Origin: CAVDAL01 sp963606965
GTDB lineage: Bacteria > Actinomycetota > Coriobacteriia > Coriobacteriales > QAMH01
Length of the DNA: 20,260 nucleotides
NCBI GenBank assembly: GCA_963606965.1
Contig: CAVDAL010000046.1
Location: 1 to 20,260, forward strand
Direction: 5' to 3'
Part shown: piece after piece, positions 14,032-20,260 of the stretch
How positions within the stretch are numbered: position 1 is the first letter of the stretch
Layout of the letters: every line of letters begins with the position of its first letter
Position numbers and translations under genes: made by a program
Notes under the pieces: model-generated
The model's input: the letters and a program-made list of their open reading frames with translations, nothing else
What the model was told of the DNA's origin: nothing
Database searches by the model: none

Positions 14032-15585
14032 CTAACGAACAATTACAGGGCAATTAAGCTTCACTTTGTCAAAAAGCTTAACAACATTTGCATTTGCAAG
14101 ACGAATGCACCCATGGCTGCCTTGACTGCCAAGCTGATATGTATTTGTTGTGCCATGAATAAAAATGCCACCGCCGCAGCTTAAACCCAACGCACGAAGC
14201 CCTAGCGGGTTTGACTCGCCTGGTCCTATAGTTTCTGCCATACCTTCTGACCAGTCACTGTGTGGATTAATCCATGTTGGCATATATTGCTTGTCCACAA
14301 TAGTAAAGCTGCCTGTTGGAGTTGAATATCCGCTTTTGCCAGGAGTACAAGGCCAGTCAAAAACGACCTTGGTACCTTGGTAAAAACGCAACCTGCAAGC
14401 ACTTGTATCAACAAGAATAGCTTGATTCAAATCTTTCTTTGGTTGCGTAACTTCACATACAGCAGTCACAGTGACATTTGACTCTTCAGATGAATAAGCA
14501 TCTTTAATAGCTTTTATTGTCTTTTTAACATTAAGCTTTATTCCAGTTTTGCCAGCAACCTTCACCAAGCCATCAGTTTTTGAATCATATTCATATGTAG
14601 CTTGCTTTGCTTCAACATTAATATCTTGTGCAATAGCCTTGATGCGCTTCTTTAATTTCTTTTCATCCAAATCATAATATGTATTCACTTCGTAGCTTGG
14701 CTGTTCTTTCATGTCGAACAAAGTTTCAATGCGGTCTTTCCAGCGAAGATAAAATTCTTTGTTATATGGAGCAAATGCAGCTTCAATTGTGTCATCTGCA
14801 TTTGGCGTGCCCAAAGAATTCATCTTTAATTTTTCGCTTTCGCCATTGATATTTAAAGTCAAATAACTTGCTTTACCTTTTTCAATTCTTTTATCAAGAA
14901 CACGGCGCAGCTCATCGCTTGTAAGAGAACTTATGTCTTCATCGCCATCTAAAGTTGTATTTGCTGGAACTTCCTGCGTGCGAAGATGGTCATCAATTGC
15001 TAAAGCAGCTGTGCAGCCCAATGCCAAGATGACAATCACAATCAAGGCGATTAACAGCGCTTTCAAGCCACGACGCTTCTTCTTAGGCTTAACATCTTGC
15101 TGCGTTGCAATCTCTTCATCTTGCACTGCATCTTGTTCTGGCTCTTCTTCAGGAATTTCATCCGTAATTGCAGGAAATTCAGCTGTATGTGCTGGAGAGT
15201 CGTCCATAGAAGTTTCAGCCTCAGGTGCTTCATCTTCTGCCAGCTCATCTTCCACTGCTTCAGCTTCAGGCGCATCATTTTCTTCATCGAAATATTCATC
15301 AACATCTTCAATGAATTCTTCATCTGCTTCATCAACTTCATTTGAAGGTTCAGCAGATTCTGACAAAATCTCGCTTGCATCTTCCAAAGATTCATCATCA
15401 TCTAAAGCAGCATCTATGCTATCAGACAAATCATCAACATCAGCGAGATTGTTACCGTGAGTTTCTTGCGCAAATTCACGAACATCTATCTTTTCATCAT
15501 CTGGAATTAATTCATCTGTTTCCTCTTGCGGGGAAGCAACTTTTTGCTCTTTATTTCTTATAAAGTCATTTGACTCGTCAGCCAT
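14032..15585 (-). CDS. L,D-transpeptidase (YkuD) with acidic cytoplasmic tail
   Basis: 517-aa single-pass membrane enzyme that cross-links or edits peptidoglycan. Residues 1-167 are very rich in Asp/Glu and predicted cytoplasmic. KKKRR (168-172) precedes the membrane helix at about 174-196. A YkuD-associated peptidoglycan-binding-type region follows (about 235-370), then the catalytic domain (about 388-517), starting AILVDTSACRLRFYQG and including PTGSFTI, IFIHGT (His477) and SHGCIRL (catalytic Cys493). The acidic tail is much longer than in most L,D-transpeptidases. The start ATG has AGGAG about five nt upstream. It is the first gene of a likely operon with the LarC-like gene, 30 nt on. Confidence 0.93.
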   Translation of the reverse strand: MADESNDFIRNKEQKVASPQEETDELIPDDEKIDVREFAQETHGNNLADVDDLSDSIDAALDDDESLEDASEILSESAEPSNEVDEADEEFIEDVDEYFDEENDAPEAEAVEDELAEDEAPEAETSMDDSPAHTAEFPAITDEIPEEEPEQDAVQDEEIATQQDVKPKKKRRGLKALLIALIVIVILALGCTAALAIDDHLRTQEVPANTTLDGDEDISSLTSDELRRVLDKRIEKGKASYLTLNINGESEKLKMNSLGTPNADDTIEAAFAPYNKEFYLRWKDRIETLFDMKEQPSYEVNTYYDLDEKKLKKRIKAIAQDINVEAKQATYEYDSKTDGLVKVAGKTGIKLNVKKTIKAIKDAYSSEESNVTVTAVCEVTQPKKDLNQAILVDTSACRLRFYQGTKVVFDWPCTPGKSGYSTPTGSFTIVDKQYMPTWINPHSDWSEGMAETIGPGESNPLGLRALGLSCGGGIFIHGTTNTYQLGSQGSHGCIRLANANVVKLFDKVKLNCPVIVR

Positions 15586-15678
15586 TTATGCTCCTAAAAA
15601 TGCCTATTTACATGCAGAAACTATATTAAGACTTTATAAGCAAATACCTAGCCAAGAACTCGAATTTAGATAAATATT

Positions 15679-16530
15679 ATGCGTCAATGGTCTTGCAATT
15701 TAACCACTAAACCGGTTGGCATCTTAACAGCTGCGCTGTTTCATTTATCATTGCTTTTCATGAATTACTCTAAAAAAATAAACATCAGACATATTTTGAA
15801 AGATGCTGTGTGCGCGGCGTGGCCAATCATGGCAGGATATATCGTGCTTGGAATTCCATGCGGCTTGCTTTGCCATCAGGCAGGTCTTGGCGCTGTTCAA
15901 GTCTTTCTTTTTTCTATTCTATTTTATTCCGGTGCTGGCCAATATATGATTCCAAACATGTTTTTAGCAGGAGCTGACCCGCTATCAATTATTTTGTCTG
16001 TGAGCTTGGTCAACACAAGACAAGTCCTTTATAGCGCTTCCCTTTCGCGCTTTTGTGAAAAGACGCGCAAGCGCTTGCTCTTTATTTTTGGAGCAACTGT
16101 TACAGATGAAAGCTTTGGCGTAAATCTTGCGCGCTTGCAAGCTGGCAACTGGGATATCAAGCGTTCTACTGCTGTAAACATTTTTAGCTGCTTAACATGG
16201 GCCTGTGCAAATGCTGTTGGTGTTTTGATTGGCGCTTTAGTTTCTGTTCCAACAGCTATTGCATCATTTGCTATGACTTCAATTTTTATTTGCCTCTTCT
16301 GCATGCAAAAAATTACTGCTTCAAATTTTGCAGCTGCAGGTGCTGCTGTTGTTGGCGTGATTGTTTGTAAGCTTGTCGGGCTTAGCAATCCAGCAATTTT
16401 AATTGGCGCAATATTTGGCGTAATTGTTGGCTTTATTGTTTCATGTTTTGAAAAGCAAGGGTGCAACGCAACTGAAAAGGCTGAAGAACTTAATAGCCTT
16501 AATGACCACAAAGAAGTTGATGCCGCATGA
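15679..16530 (+). CDS. azlC: AzlC-family branched-chain amino-acid exporter, large subunit
   Basis: Membrane protein that works with AzlD to export branched-chain amino acids or analogues. Visible features are AAWPIMAGYIVLGIPCGLL, the SGAGQYM segment, SLVNTRQVLYSASL and the TVTDESFGV motif, with about six to seven hydrophobic segments. The longest frame gives 283 aa, but ATG 15760 (256 aa, MNYSKKINIRHIL) fits the family's usual start better. Neither ATG has a Shine-Dalgarno, so the start is unsettled; 15679-15759 may be leader. A small hairpin AACAGC-TGC-GCTGTT lies at 15726-15740. The stop overlaps the azlD start in ATGA, so the two are coupled. Confidence 0.9.
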   Translation: MRQWSCNLTTKPVGILTAALFHLSLLFMNYSKKINIRHILKDAVCAAWPIMAGYIVLGIPCGLLCHQAGLGAVQVFLFSILFYSGAGQYMIPNMFLAGADPLSIILSVSLVNTRQVLYSASLSRFCEKTRKRLLFIFGATVTDESFGVNLARLQAGNWDIKRSTAVNIFSCLTWACANAVGVLIGALVSVPTAIASFAMTSIFICLFCMQKITASNFAAAGAAVVGVIVCKLVGLSNPAILIGAIFGVIVGFIVSCFEKQGCNATEKAEELNSLNDHKEVDAA

Positions 16531-16850
16531 CATGGACTGAATTTGGCATAATCGCAATTTCTGTAATTATCACGATGCTCATCTGCAGAGTTGTGCCAAT
16601 GTTTTTGCTTAAAGGCAAAGAACTTCCTGAAAAAGTAAGCCGTGCTTTAAATCTTATTCCAGCTGCAACATTTGCAGCCTTAATTGCAAATGATTTATTT
16701 TCAGTTGGGATGTTTAGCAATGGCTTGTGGGAAGGCATGATGCCGCTTATCGCAGCGGTTCTTGTTTGCATTGCTGGCTATATTAAAAAGTCGCTTGTTT
16801 TGTGCATTGTTGTTGGCGTAGCATCATATGCAATCATGATGTTTATTTAA
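16527..16850 (+). CDS. azlD: AzlD-family branched-chain amino-acid exporter, small subunit
   Basis: 107-aa membrane protein with four hydrophobic stretches, the partner of AzlC. It has RVVPMFLLKGKELPEKVSRA, which corresponds to the typical R-x-xP-xxL...LP..v.r.L pattern, then LIPAATFAALIANDL. It starts on the ATGA that contains the azlC stop, so it depends on azlC translation. The pair is well known in B. subtilis and, as YgaZH, in E. coli for valine export; substrate here is inferred from the family. Confidence 0.93.
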   Translation: MTWTEFGIIAISVIITMLICRVVPMFLLKGKELPEKVSRALNLIPAATFAALIANDLFSVGMFSNGLWEGMMPLIAAVLVCIAGYIKKSLVLCIVVGVASYAIMMFI

Positions 16851-16898
16851 AGTAACAAATTATTAAAGCTTGCAAAACTCTATAGCATAAATCTTTAA

Positions 16899-17792
16899 AT
16901 GTGGTATCCTGTTTTGACACAAATTCGATACAGGGGGTTTTCGATTTTTAGTCGACGCACAAAAAAGATTCAAGCGTATCGGGGCCTAATTGAACGATAC
17001 CTTAACGTGCCTGAGCTGGACTTATTCTGTTATGGCAGCCTTGCTTCTAGCAACGAGACCGCAAAAGCCCTTATTCGCGATGGTAAAATCAAAAGAAGTT
17101 CACTTATAGTCACTGACGAACAAAGTGCAGGCAAAGGCAGAGGGTGCAACACTTTCTATTCCCCTGCCAACACTGGCATTTATATGACGCTTGCTTTTAA
17201 GCCTCCTTTTGGACAAGAAAATTTCACTTTAGTCACAACTTATGCAGCTGTCGTTTGTGCGCAAGCAATTGAAAAGACATGTAATACAAAAATCCGCATT
17301 AAGTGGGTTAATGACATCTTCAATGAGCTTGGCAAAATTGGTGGGATTTTAACTGAAACAATCAATCCAAGCGGCAAGCTTGAAGACCAGTGGATCATCG
17401 TCGGCATTGGCATTAATATTTTTGAGCCGCTTTTGGGATACCCTGACCACTTGGTCGACCATATTTCAAGCATTTATAACGCAAGCGCTATTCACAACTT
17501 GAACAGCAATGACATTCGCGCTCAAATAATTGCAGACACTGTTAATTCATTCATGGATGGCTTGAATGTTATTCCGTTAAAGCCGCATTTAAGCGAATAT
17601 AGGCAGCGTTCACTTTTAACAAATAAAATTGTTGAAATTGAAGAAAATGGCACTTGTTACAAAGCAAAAGTTATTGGCACAGATGATGATTTTGCTTTGC
17701 AAATTTTGCTTGAAGATGGCACAGAGCGCACGCTAATAGATGGCGAAGCAAAAATCCCATCTTCGAAAATGCGTCTTTGGACTCAAGCTTGA
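16899..17792 (+). CDS. birA: Biotin--[acetyl-CoA-carboxylase] ligase, monofunctional type
   Basis: Transfers biotin via biotinyl-AMP to carrier domains such as those of acetyl-CoA carboxylase. Visible motifs are SLASSNETAK (47-56), DEQSAGKGRG (73-82, the biotin/ATP loop, usually GRGRxGR), KWVNDI (135-140), GKIGGILTE (145-153) and GIGINIF (169-175), followed by a C-terminal SH3-like part. At most about 35-40 residues precede the catalytic domain, too few for the helix-turn-helix of BirA repressors, so it is probably not a regulator. The start is uncertain: ATG 16899 has no ribosome site, and GGGGG at about 16934 is followed by no usual start codon in frame. The last 10 bp overlap the convergent trmB. 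Confidence 0.88.
   Translation: MWYPVLTQIRYRGFSIFSRRTKKIQAYRGLIERYLNVPELDLFCYGSLASSNETAKALIRDGKIKRSSLIVTDEQSAGKGRGCNTFYSPANTGIYMTLAFKPPFGQENFTLVTTYAAVVCAQAIEKTCNTKIRIKWVNDIFNELGKIGGILTETINPSGKLEDQWIIVGIGINIFEPLLGYPDHLVDHISSIYNASAIHNLNSNDIRAQIIADTVNSFMDGLNVIPLKPHLSEYRQRSLLTNKIVEIEENGTCYKAKVIGTDDDFALQILLEDGTERTLIDGEAKIPSSKMRLWTQA
17783..17792. other. Palindromic stop-codon overlap of birA and trmB
   Basis: TCAAGCTTGA is its own reverse complement. Read rightward it ends birA with CAA-GCT-TGA, and read leftward it ends trmB with the same codons, so both proteins end Gln-Ala. Only a 4-pair AAGC/GCTT hairpin plus six T's (17785-17803) offers a weak rightward terminator. Confidence 0.9.
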
Positions 17793-18580
17793 TGCTTTTT
17801 TAGCCAATTAATTTTATTGCTAACAAAATCTTCCATTCCATATGGAATATATTCCAAGCTTTCAAGGCCTTCAATGTCTTGTGGAAGGTAATCGCCTAAA
17901 CTCATGGAAGCTTTCTGCTCAATTTCTGTTGGCTCAACACTTGGCGGGAATGCATTGCAGGCATGGATTTTTGCATTTAACTTGCTAAGGCGAGCTTCAT
18001 ATTCTGTTAAGACATTCGCAATATTTGTGGAATGCAAGTCGCGCGTGACATTTTCAAGTTTATATTGCGCAGCTTCAAATTGAGTCAATGACCAGTCAAA
18101 ATAAGGCTGACTATCTGTTTTAAAAGCAATATGGCCGCTGTCGCTTTTTAAAATTTTTGCATATTCATTCAAGCGTTGCGCATATGTCAAGCGCAAATGA
18201 GCATGCTTTGCTTTTGGGCGCGGAGTACAAAAATTCAAATGAAGCGTATCAACTTCCCCATCTGCAAAAAAGTCGCAAATCTCATCAGCATTTGCCAAAA
18301 CAAAAATTGCATTGTTCAAGCCGCTTTCCACAGCTTTTTGTGCAGCTAAAGCAATGCAGATATTTTCGCTATCAATTCCAATATATAAATGGTCAGGGTT
18401 GCGTCGTGCAGATTCCACAACAAAGCTGCCTTTGCCGCAGCCAAGGTCAACATGCAACTCGCGCGCACTAGCGCAATGTTTTGCAAGCCACTTGCCTTTG
18501 CAACTTTGCGGCTGAAGTTCTAAACTTGCGGAATATTTAACAAGACGTTCTTGAATATGTTTTGGTTTGCGGGCTCTCAT
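17783..18580 (-). CDS. trmB: tRNA (guanine-N7)-methyltransferase TrmB, variant
   Basis: SAM-dependent enzyme for m7G46 in tRNA variable loops. It shows the SAM loop HVDLGCGKGSF (43-53), YIGIDSEN (66-73), the LHLNFxxPxPKxxH region (113-126), FKTDSQPYFDWSL (153-165) and the TrmB hallmark TRDLHSTN..NVLTEYEARL (179-198). The usual PDPWPKxRH reads CTPRPKAKH here: the family Asp and Trp are replaced. Beyond the TEYE motif there is an extra tail of about 65 aa, making 265 aa against about 215-240 usually. The -10 TATACT ends six nt before the ATG with no ribosome site, which predicts a leaderless mRNA. Function is likely, with slight doubt from the substitutions. Confidence 0.87.
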   Translation of the reverse strand: MRARKPKHIQERLVKYSASLELQPQSCKGKWLAKHCASARELHVDLGCGKGSFVVESARRNPDHLYIGIDSENICIALAAQKAVESGLNNAIFVLANADEICDFFADGEVDTLHLNFCTPRPKAKHAHLRLTYAQRLNEYAKILKSDSGHIAFKTDSQPYFDWSLTQFEAAQYKLENVTRDLHSTNIANVLTEYEARLSKLNAKIHACNAFPPSVEPTEIEQKASMSLGDYLPQDIEGLESLEYIPYGMEDFVSNKINWLKKHQA

Positions 18581-18583
18581 ATT

Positions 18584-18604
18584 TTCAGTATAGCTTATAC
18601 TGAA
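18584..18604. promoter_or_regulatory. Palindromic divergent promoter, trmB / trx
   Basis: TTCAGTATA-GCT-TATACTGAA is a perfect 9-bp inverted repeat. Each arm holds a TATACT box facing outward: 18596-18601 for the thioredoxin gene and 18592-18587 for trmB. The trmB box sits exactly where a leaderless transcript would start at its ATG. -35 elements are weak on both sides, so an activator, or mutual exclusion of the two promoters, is possible. Confidence 0.6.
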
Positions 18605-18636
18605 TGAGTTTCAGCACTGCATTGATTGGAGAAAAA

Positions 18637-18948
18637 ATGGCCGTTATTGAAATTAACGCGAGTAATTTTGAAGACGAGGTTATCAATAGTGACAAGCCTG
18701 TCCTTTTAGACTTTTGGGCAATTTGGTGTGGCCCTTGCCGCAGCTTGTCGCCTGTTGTGGAAGAAATTGCACAAGAACATCCTGAAATTAAAGTTGGCAA
18801 AGTCAATACTGACGAACAGCGCCAACTTGCAATGAATTTTGGCGTTACCAGCATTCCTTTGCTTGTTTATTTTGAAAATGGCAAAGTGGTAAAGTCAAGC
18901 GTTGGCGCAAGACCAAAAGAAGCTGTTGAAGCTTGGTTATTTGGTTAA
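18637..18948 (+). CDS. trxA: Thioredoxin
   Basis: 103-aa cytosolic dithiol-disulfide protein. The redox motif WCGPC has Cys31 and Cys34, preceded by LLDFWAI; the cis-proline loop TSIPLL and the C-terminal GARPKEAVEAWL are normal (GAR replaces the more common GAxxK). The start ATG 18637 has GGAG about five nt upstream. An earlier ATG at 18604 is excluded because it lies within the promoter, upstream of the expected transcription start at about 18608. The gene converges with the lipoprotein gene across a 17-nt gap without a hairpin. Confidence 0.95.
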   Translation: MAVIEINASNFEDEVINSDKPVLLDFWAIWCGPCRSLSPVVEEIAQEHPEIKVGKVNTDEQRQLAMNFGVTSIPLLVYFENGKVVKSSVGARPKEAVEAWLFG

Positions 18949-18965
18949 GAGTTTTGCTTTAAGTT

Positions 18966-19424
18966 TTACTGCGACTGACTTTCATCTGATGCTGCAGCAT
19001 CGTCTGTAGTGTCAGATGAATCTGTTCCACTTTCTTGCTTTGTGAAAGTTAAAGCCATGTCGCCTTCATTCATTAAAAGCGTGCCGTCTTCTTGCAATGT
19101 AACAGTAAGCTGGTTGCCTTCCGCATCAAGTAAAGCTTGAGTTGTATCATCTTCATTAGCAGCCCATGTGAAATTGCTTTGCGTGCCAGCTAAGTCTAAA
19201 GTTCCACTTAAATCAGAATTCATAATAAGCTGATATGTAAGACCGCTTTTGTTAAGTGCATCCATCACATCTTCTGATGCGTCAGTTCCATTATTTGTTA
19301 TAGCGCTTAATGTCCATGTTCCCATGAATGCTTTATTTGGATCTTCTTTTTGACCACAAGCTGACAAAGAAAACAAAAGAGCAAGCACACAAGCTAAGCT
19401 TATAAATTTCTTCAACATGTTCAC
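18966..19424 (-). CDS. Small lipocalin-like lipoprotein, function unknown
   Basis: 152-aa predicted lipoprotein. The signal peptide runs LKKFISLACVLALLFSLSAC, and the lipobox LSAC gives a lipid-modified Cys at about residue 23. The mature part starts with MGTWTL and has repeating strands (YQLIMNSDLSGTLDLAG, FTWAANEDD, LTVTLQEDGTLLMNEGD, MALTFTK), the look of the lipocalin-like or META-type small beta-barrels common as lipoproteins in Coriobacteriia. A Ser/Asp-rich tail closes it. The GTG at 19424 is chosen because AAGGAAGG is six nt upstream; an ATG two codons later would be 12 nt away. The role is unknown. Confidence 0.75.
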   Translation of the reverse strand: MNMLKKFISLACVLALLFSLSACGQKEDPNKAFMGTWTLSAITNNGTDASEDVMDALNKSGLTYQLIMNSDLSGTLDLAGTQSNFTWAANEDDTTQALLDAEGNQLTVTLQEDGTLLMNEGDMALTFTKQESGTDSSDTTDDAAASDESQSQ

Positions 19425-19521
19425 AAACGACCTTCCTTGCAATAAAAGATAGAGCATTGAACGAACAACAGTATAAATTACACGCGCATAAAATAATAGC
19501 ACAAAAAAGACTTGCGAAAGA

Positions 19522-19548
19522 AAAAGAGGAGTGCATGCCTCCCCTTTT
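19522..19548 (-). terminator. Rho-independent terminator of the NlpC/P60 gene
   Basis: Read leftward, AAAAGGGGAG (19548-19539) pairs with CUCCUCUUUU (19531-19522) over ten positions (one G-U) around a 7-nt loop, followed by UCUUU. It starts 26 nt after the stop at 19575. On the plus strand one pair becomes A-C and there is no U-run, so it acts leftward. Confidence 0.8.
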
Positions 19549-19574
19549 CAAAACGTAAGTATTATTTTGAGAGC

Positions 19575-20171
19575 TTACTTATTATTAAGAACTCTGCAAG
19601 CCCCAACATAACTGCCGTGATTGTCTATGCTTTCAACTCGAACAACAGCGCCAGTATGTGGTGAATGAATCATCTTGCCATTGCCAATATAAATGCCAAC
19701 ATGATTGATTGATGATGTGCTTGAACCAAAGAAGACAAGGTCGCCTTTCTTCAAATTCTTTTTAGAAACATGCTTGCCTTGACTATATTGAGCAGCAGCA
19801 TTGTGAGTTAAGCTAACTCCAATTTTGCTATAGCAATACATCGTGAAACCAGAACAATCAAAGCCTGCTGGTGTTGAACCACCATAAACATATGGTGTGC
19901 CTTTCAAATTTTCAGCAACATCGATAAGCTTATCTACTTTTTCTGTCTTTTTCTTTTCTTTAGCTTTTTCTTGAATTTGATCTTGGATTTGATCGATTTG
20001 CTTGTTTAATTGCAGAATTGCTGAAATTGGTCTTCCTGCAGCAGGGTCTGCAAGTGCTTGGCTAGTAGTTGTTGACATTGCAAAAATGCAAGCAATTGCA
20101 AAACATAAAATAAGGACTACTCTTGCTGAATGAGTCTTTAGCAAAGTGAGCTTCCCGATTTGTAATTCCAT
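19575..20171 (-). CDS. NlpC/P60-family peptidoglycan hydrolase
   Basis: 198-aa secreted or anchored cysteine peptidase that cleaves peptidoglycan stem peptides. The signal sequence has a hydrophobic core (about residues 17-32) ending near SQALAD. A short polar helix rich in Gln, Lys and Glu (about 50-80) resembles a remnant of the coiled coil found in larger family members. The catalytic domain has GTPYVYGGSTPAGFDCSGF (Cys106), GDLVFFGSS, INHVGIYIGNGKMIH (His157) and a short C-terminus. The start ATG 20171 has GGAG four to five nt upstream; an ATG at 20195 lacks a ribosome site. It is monocistronic, with its own terminator. A promoter probably lies at 20172-20260 but no clear pair of boxes was found. 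Confidence 0.92.
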   Translation of the reverse strand: MELQIGKLTLLKTHSARVVLILCFAIACIFAMSTTTSQALADPAAGRPISAILQLNKQIDQIQDQIQEKAKEKKKTEKVDKLIDVAENLKGTPYVYGGSTPAGFDCSGFTMYCYSKIGVSLTHNAAAQYSQGKHVSKKNLKKGDLVFFGSSTSSINHVGIYIGNGKMIHSPHTGAVVRVESIDNHGSYVGACRVLNNK

Positions 20172-20260
20172 TAAACTCCAATGTTGTAGGTACATTTATG
20201 CTTCATTTAAGCTGCGATTATGTTTCCCTTTTTGAAAACAACGAGCAGACATTTTACAGG

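Noticed and set aside
14933..15460. 175-codon Ser-rich frame on the plus strand
   Set aside because: It mirrors the Glu/Asp-rich tail of the L,D-transpeptidase; complementary GAA/GAT runs read as Ser-rich sequence in that frame. No start signal.
15679..15720. tRNA-like stretch (minus strand GTTTAGTGGTTAAAT resembles a D-arm)
   Set aside because: No acceptor stem, anticodon arm or T-arm could be paired around it.
16899..17020. An N-terminal DNA-binding domain on the biotin ligase
   Set aside because: Only about 35-40 residues precede the catalytic domain and they show no helix-turn-helix pattern.

Overview
The window looks like chromosome of a low-to-moderate GC actinomycete, most likely class Coriobacteriia (Eggerthellales-like). 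This is inferred from: a four-domain ribosomal protein S1 with an Ala/Glu-rich tail, a DNA polymerase I without proofreading residues, frequent TTG/GTG starts, starts that look leaderless, small lipocalin-like lipoproteins, and a polyferredoxin-type protein of the kind seen in these anaerobes. No single marker proves the genus. There are no rRNAs, tRNAs, transposases, phage genes or CRISPR arrays.

Layout. 1-204 is non-coding: a leftward terminator hairpin and four copies of an 11-bp TTTTCTGCATA motif. 205-5285 (minus) is core information processing: polA, then rpsA and mnmA with 14 nt between them. 5421-6929 (minus) is apt followed by a tandem-fused YdcZ-type membrane transporter. Divergent from apt is a GNAT acetyltransferase (7025-7546, plus), which meets a polar amino-acid ABC transporter tail-to-tail (7538-9746, minus: binding lipoprotein, permease, ATPase). 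A 292-bp divergent regulatory region (9747-10038) separates that operon from a four-cysteine-cluster iron-sulfur protein (10039-11193, plus), which ends in a strong terminator.

11323-15585 (minus) holds an L,D-transpeptidase, a short LarC-like protein and a large unknown membrane protein. 15679-16850 (plus) is an AzlC/AzlD branched-chain amino-acid exporter pair, followed by a biotin-protein ligase without a DNA-binding domain (16899-17792). That gene ends tail-to-tail with trmB inside a 10-bp palindrome. trmB and a thioredoxin diverge from a second palindrome that carries both -10 boxes. The window ends with a lipocalin-like lipoprotein and an NlpC/P60 hydrolase (minus).

How the genes work together. 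mnmA, trmB, rpsA and polA serve tRNA modification, translation and replication/repair. The ABC system imports and AzlCD exports amino acids. The L,D-transpeptidase and NlpC/P60 protein remodel peptidoglycan. There is no obvious defence or mobile system. The less ordinary content is: the iron-sulfur protein with an FlpD/MvhD-like middle, the short LarC-like protein without larA/B/E neighbours, the 638-aa membrane protein, and several regulatory DNA structures (repeat cluster at the left end, a shared hairpin element upstream of polA and the ABC operon, palindrome-built promoters and stop-codon overlaps).
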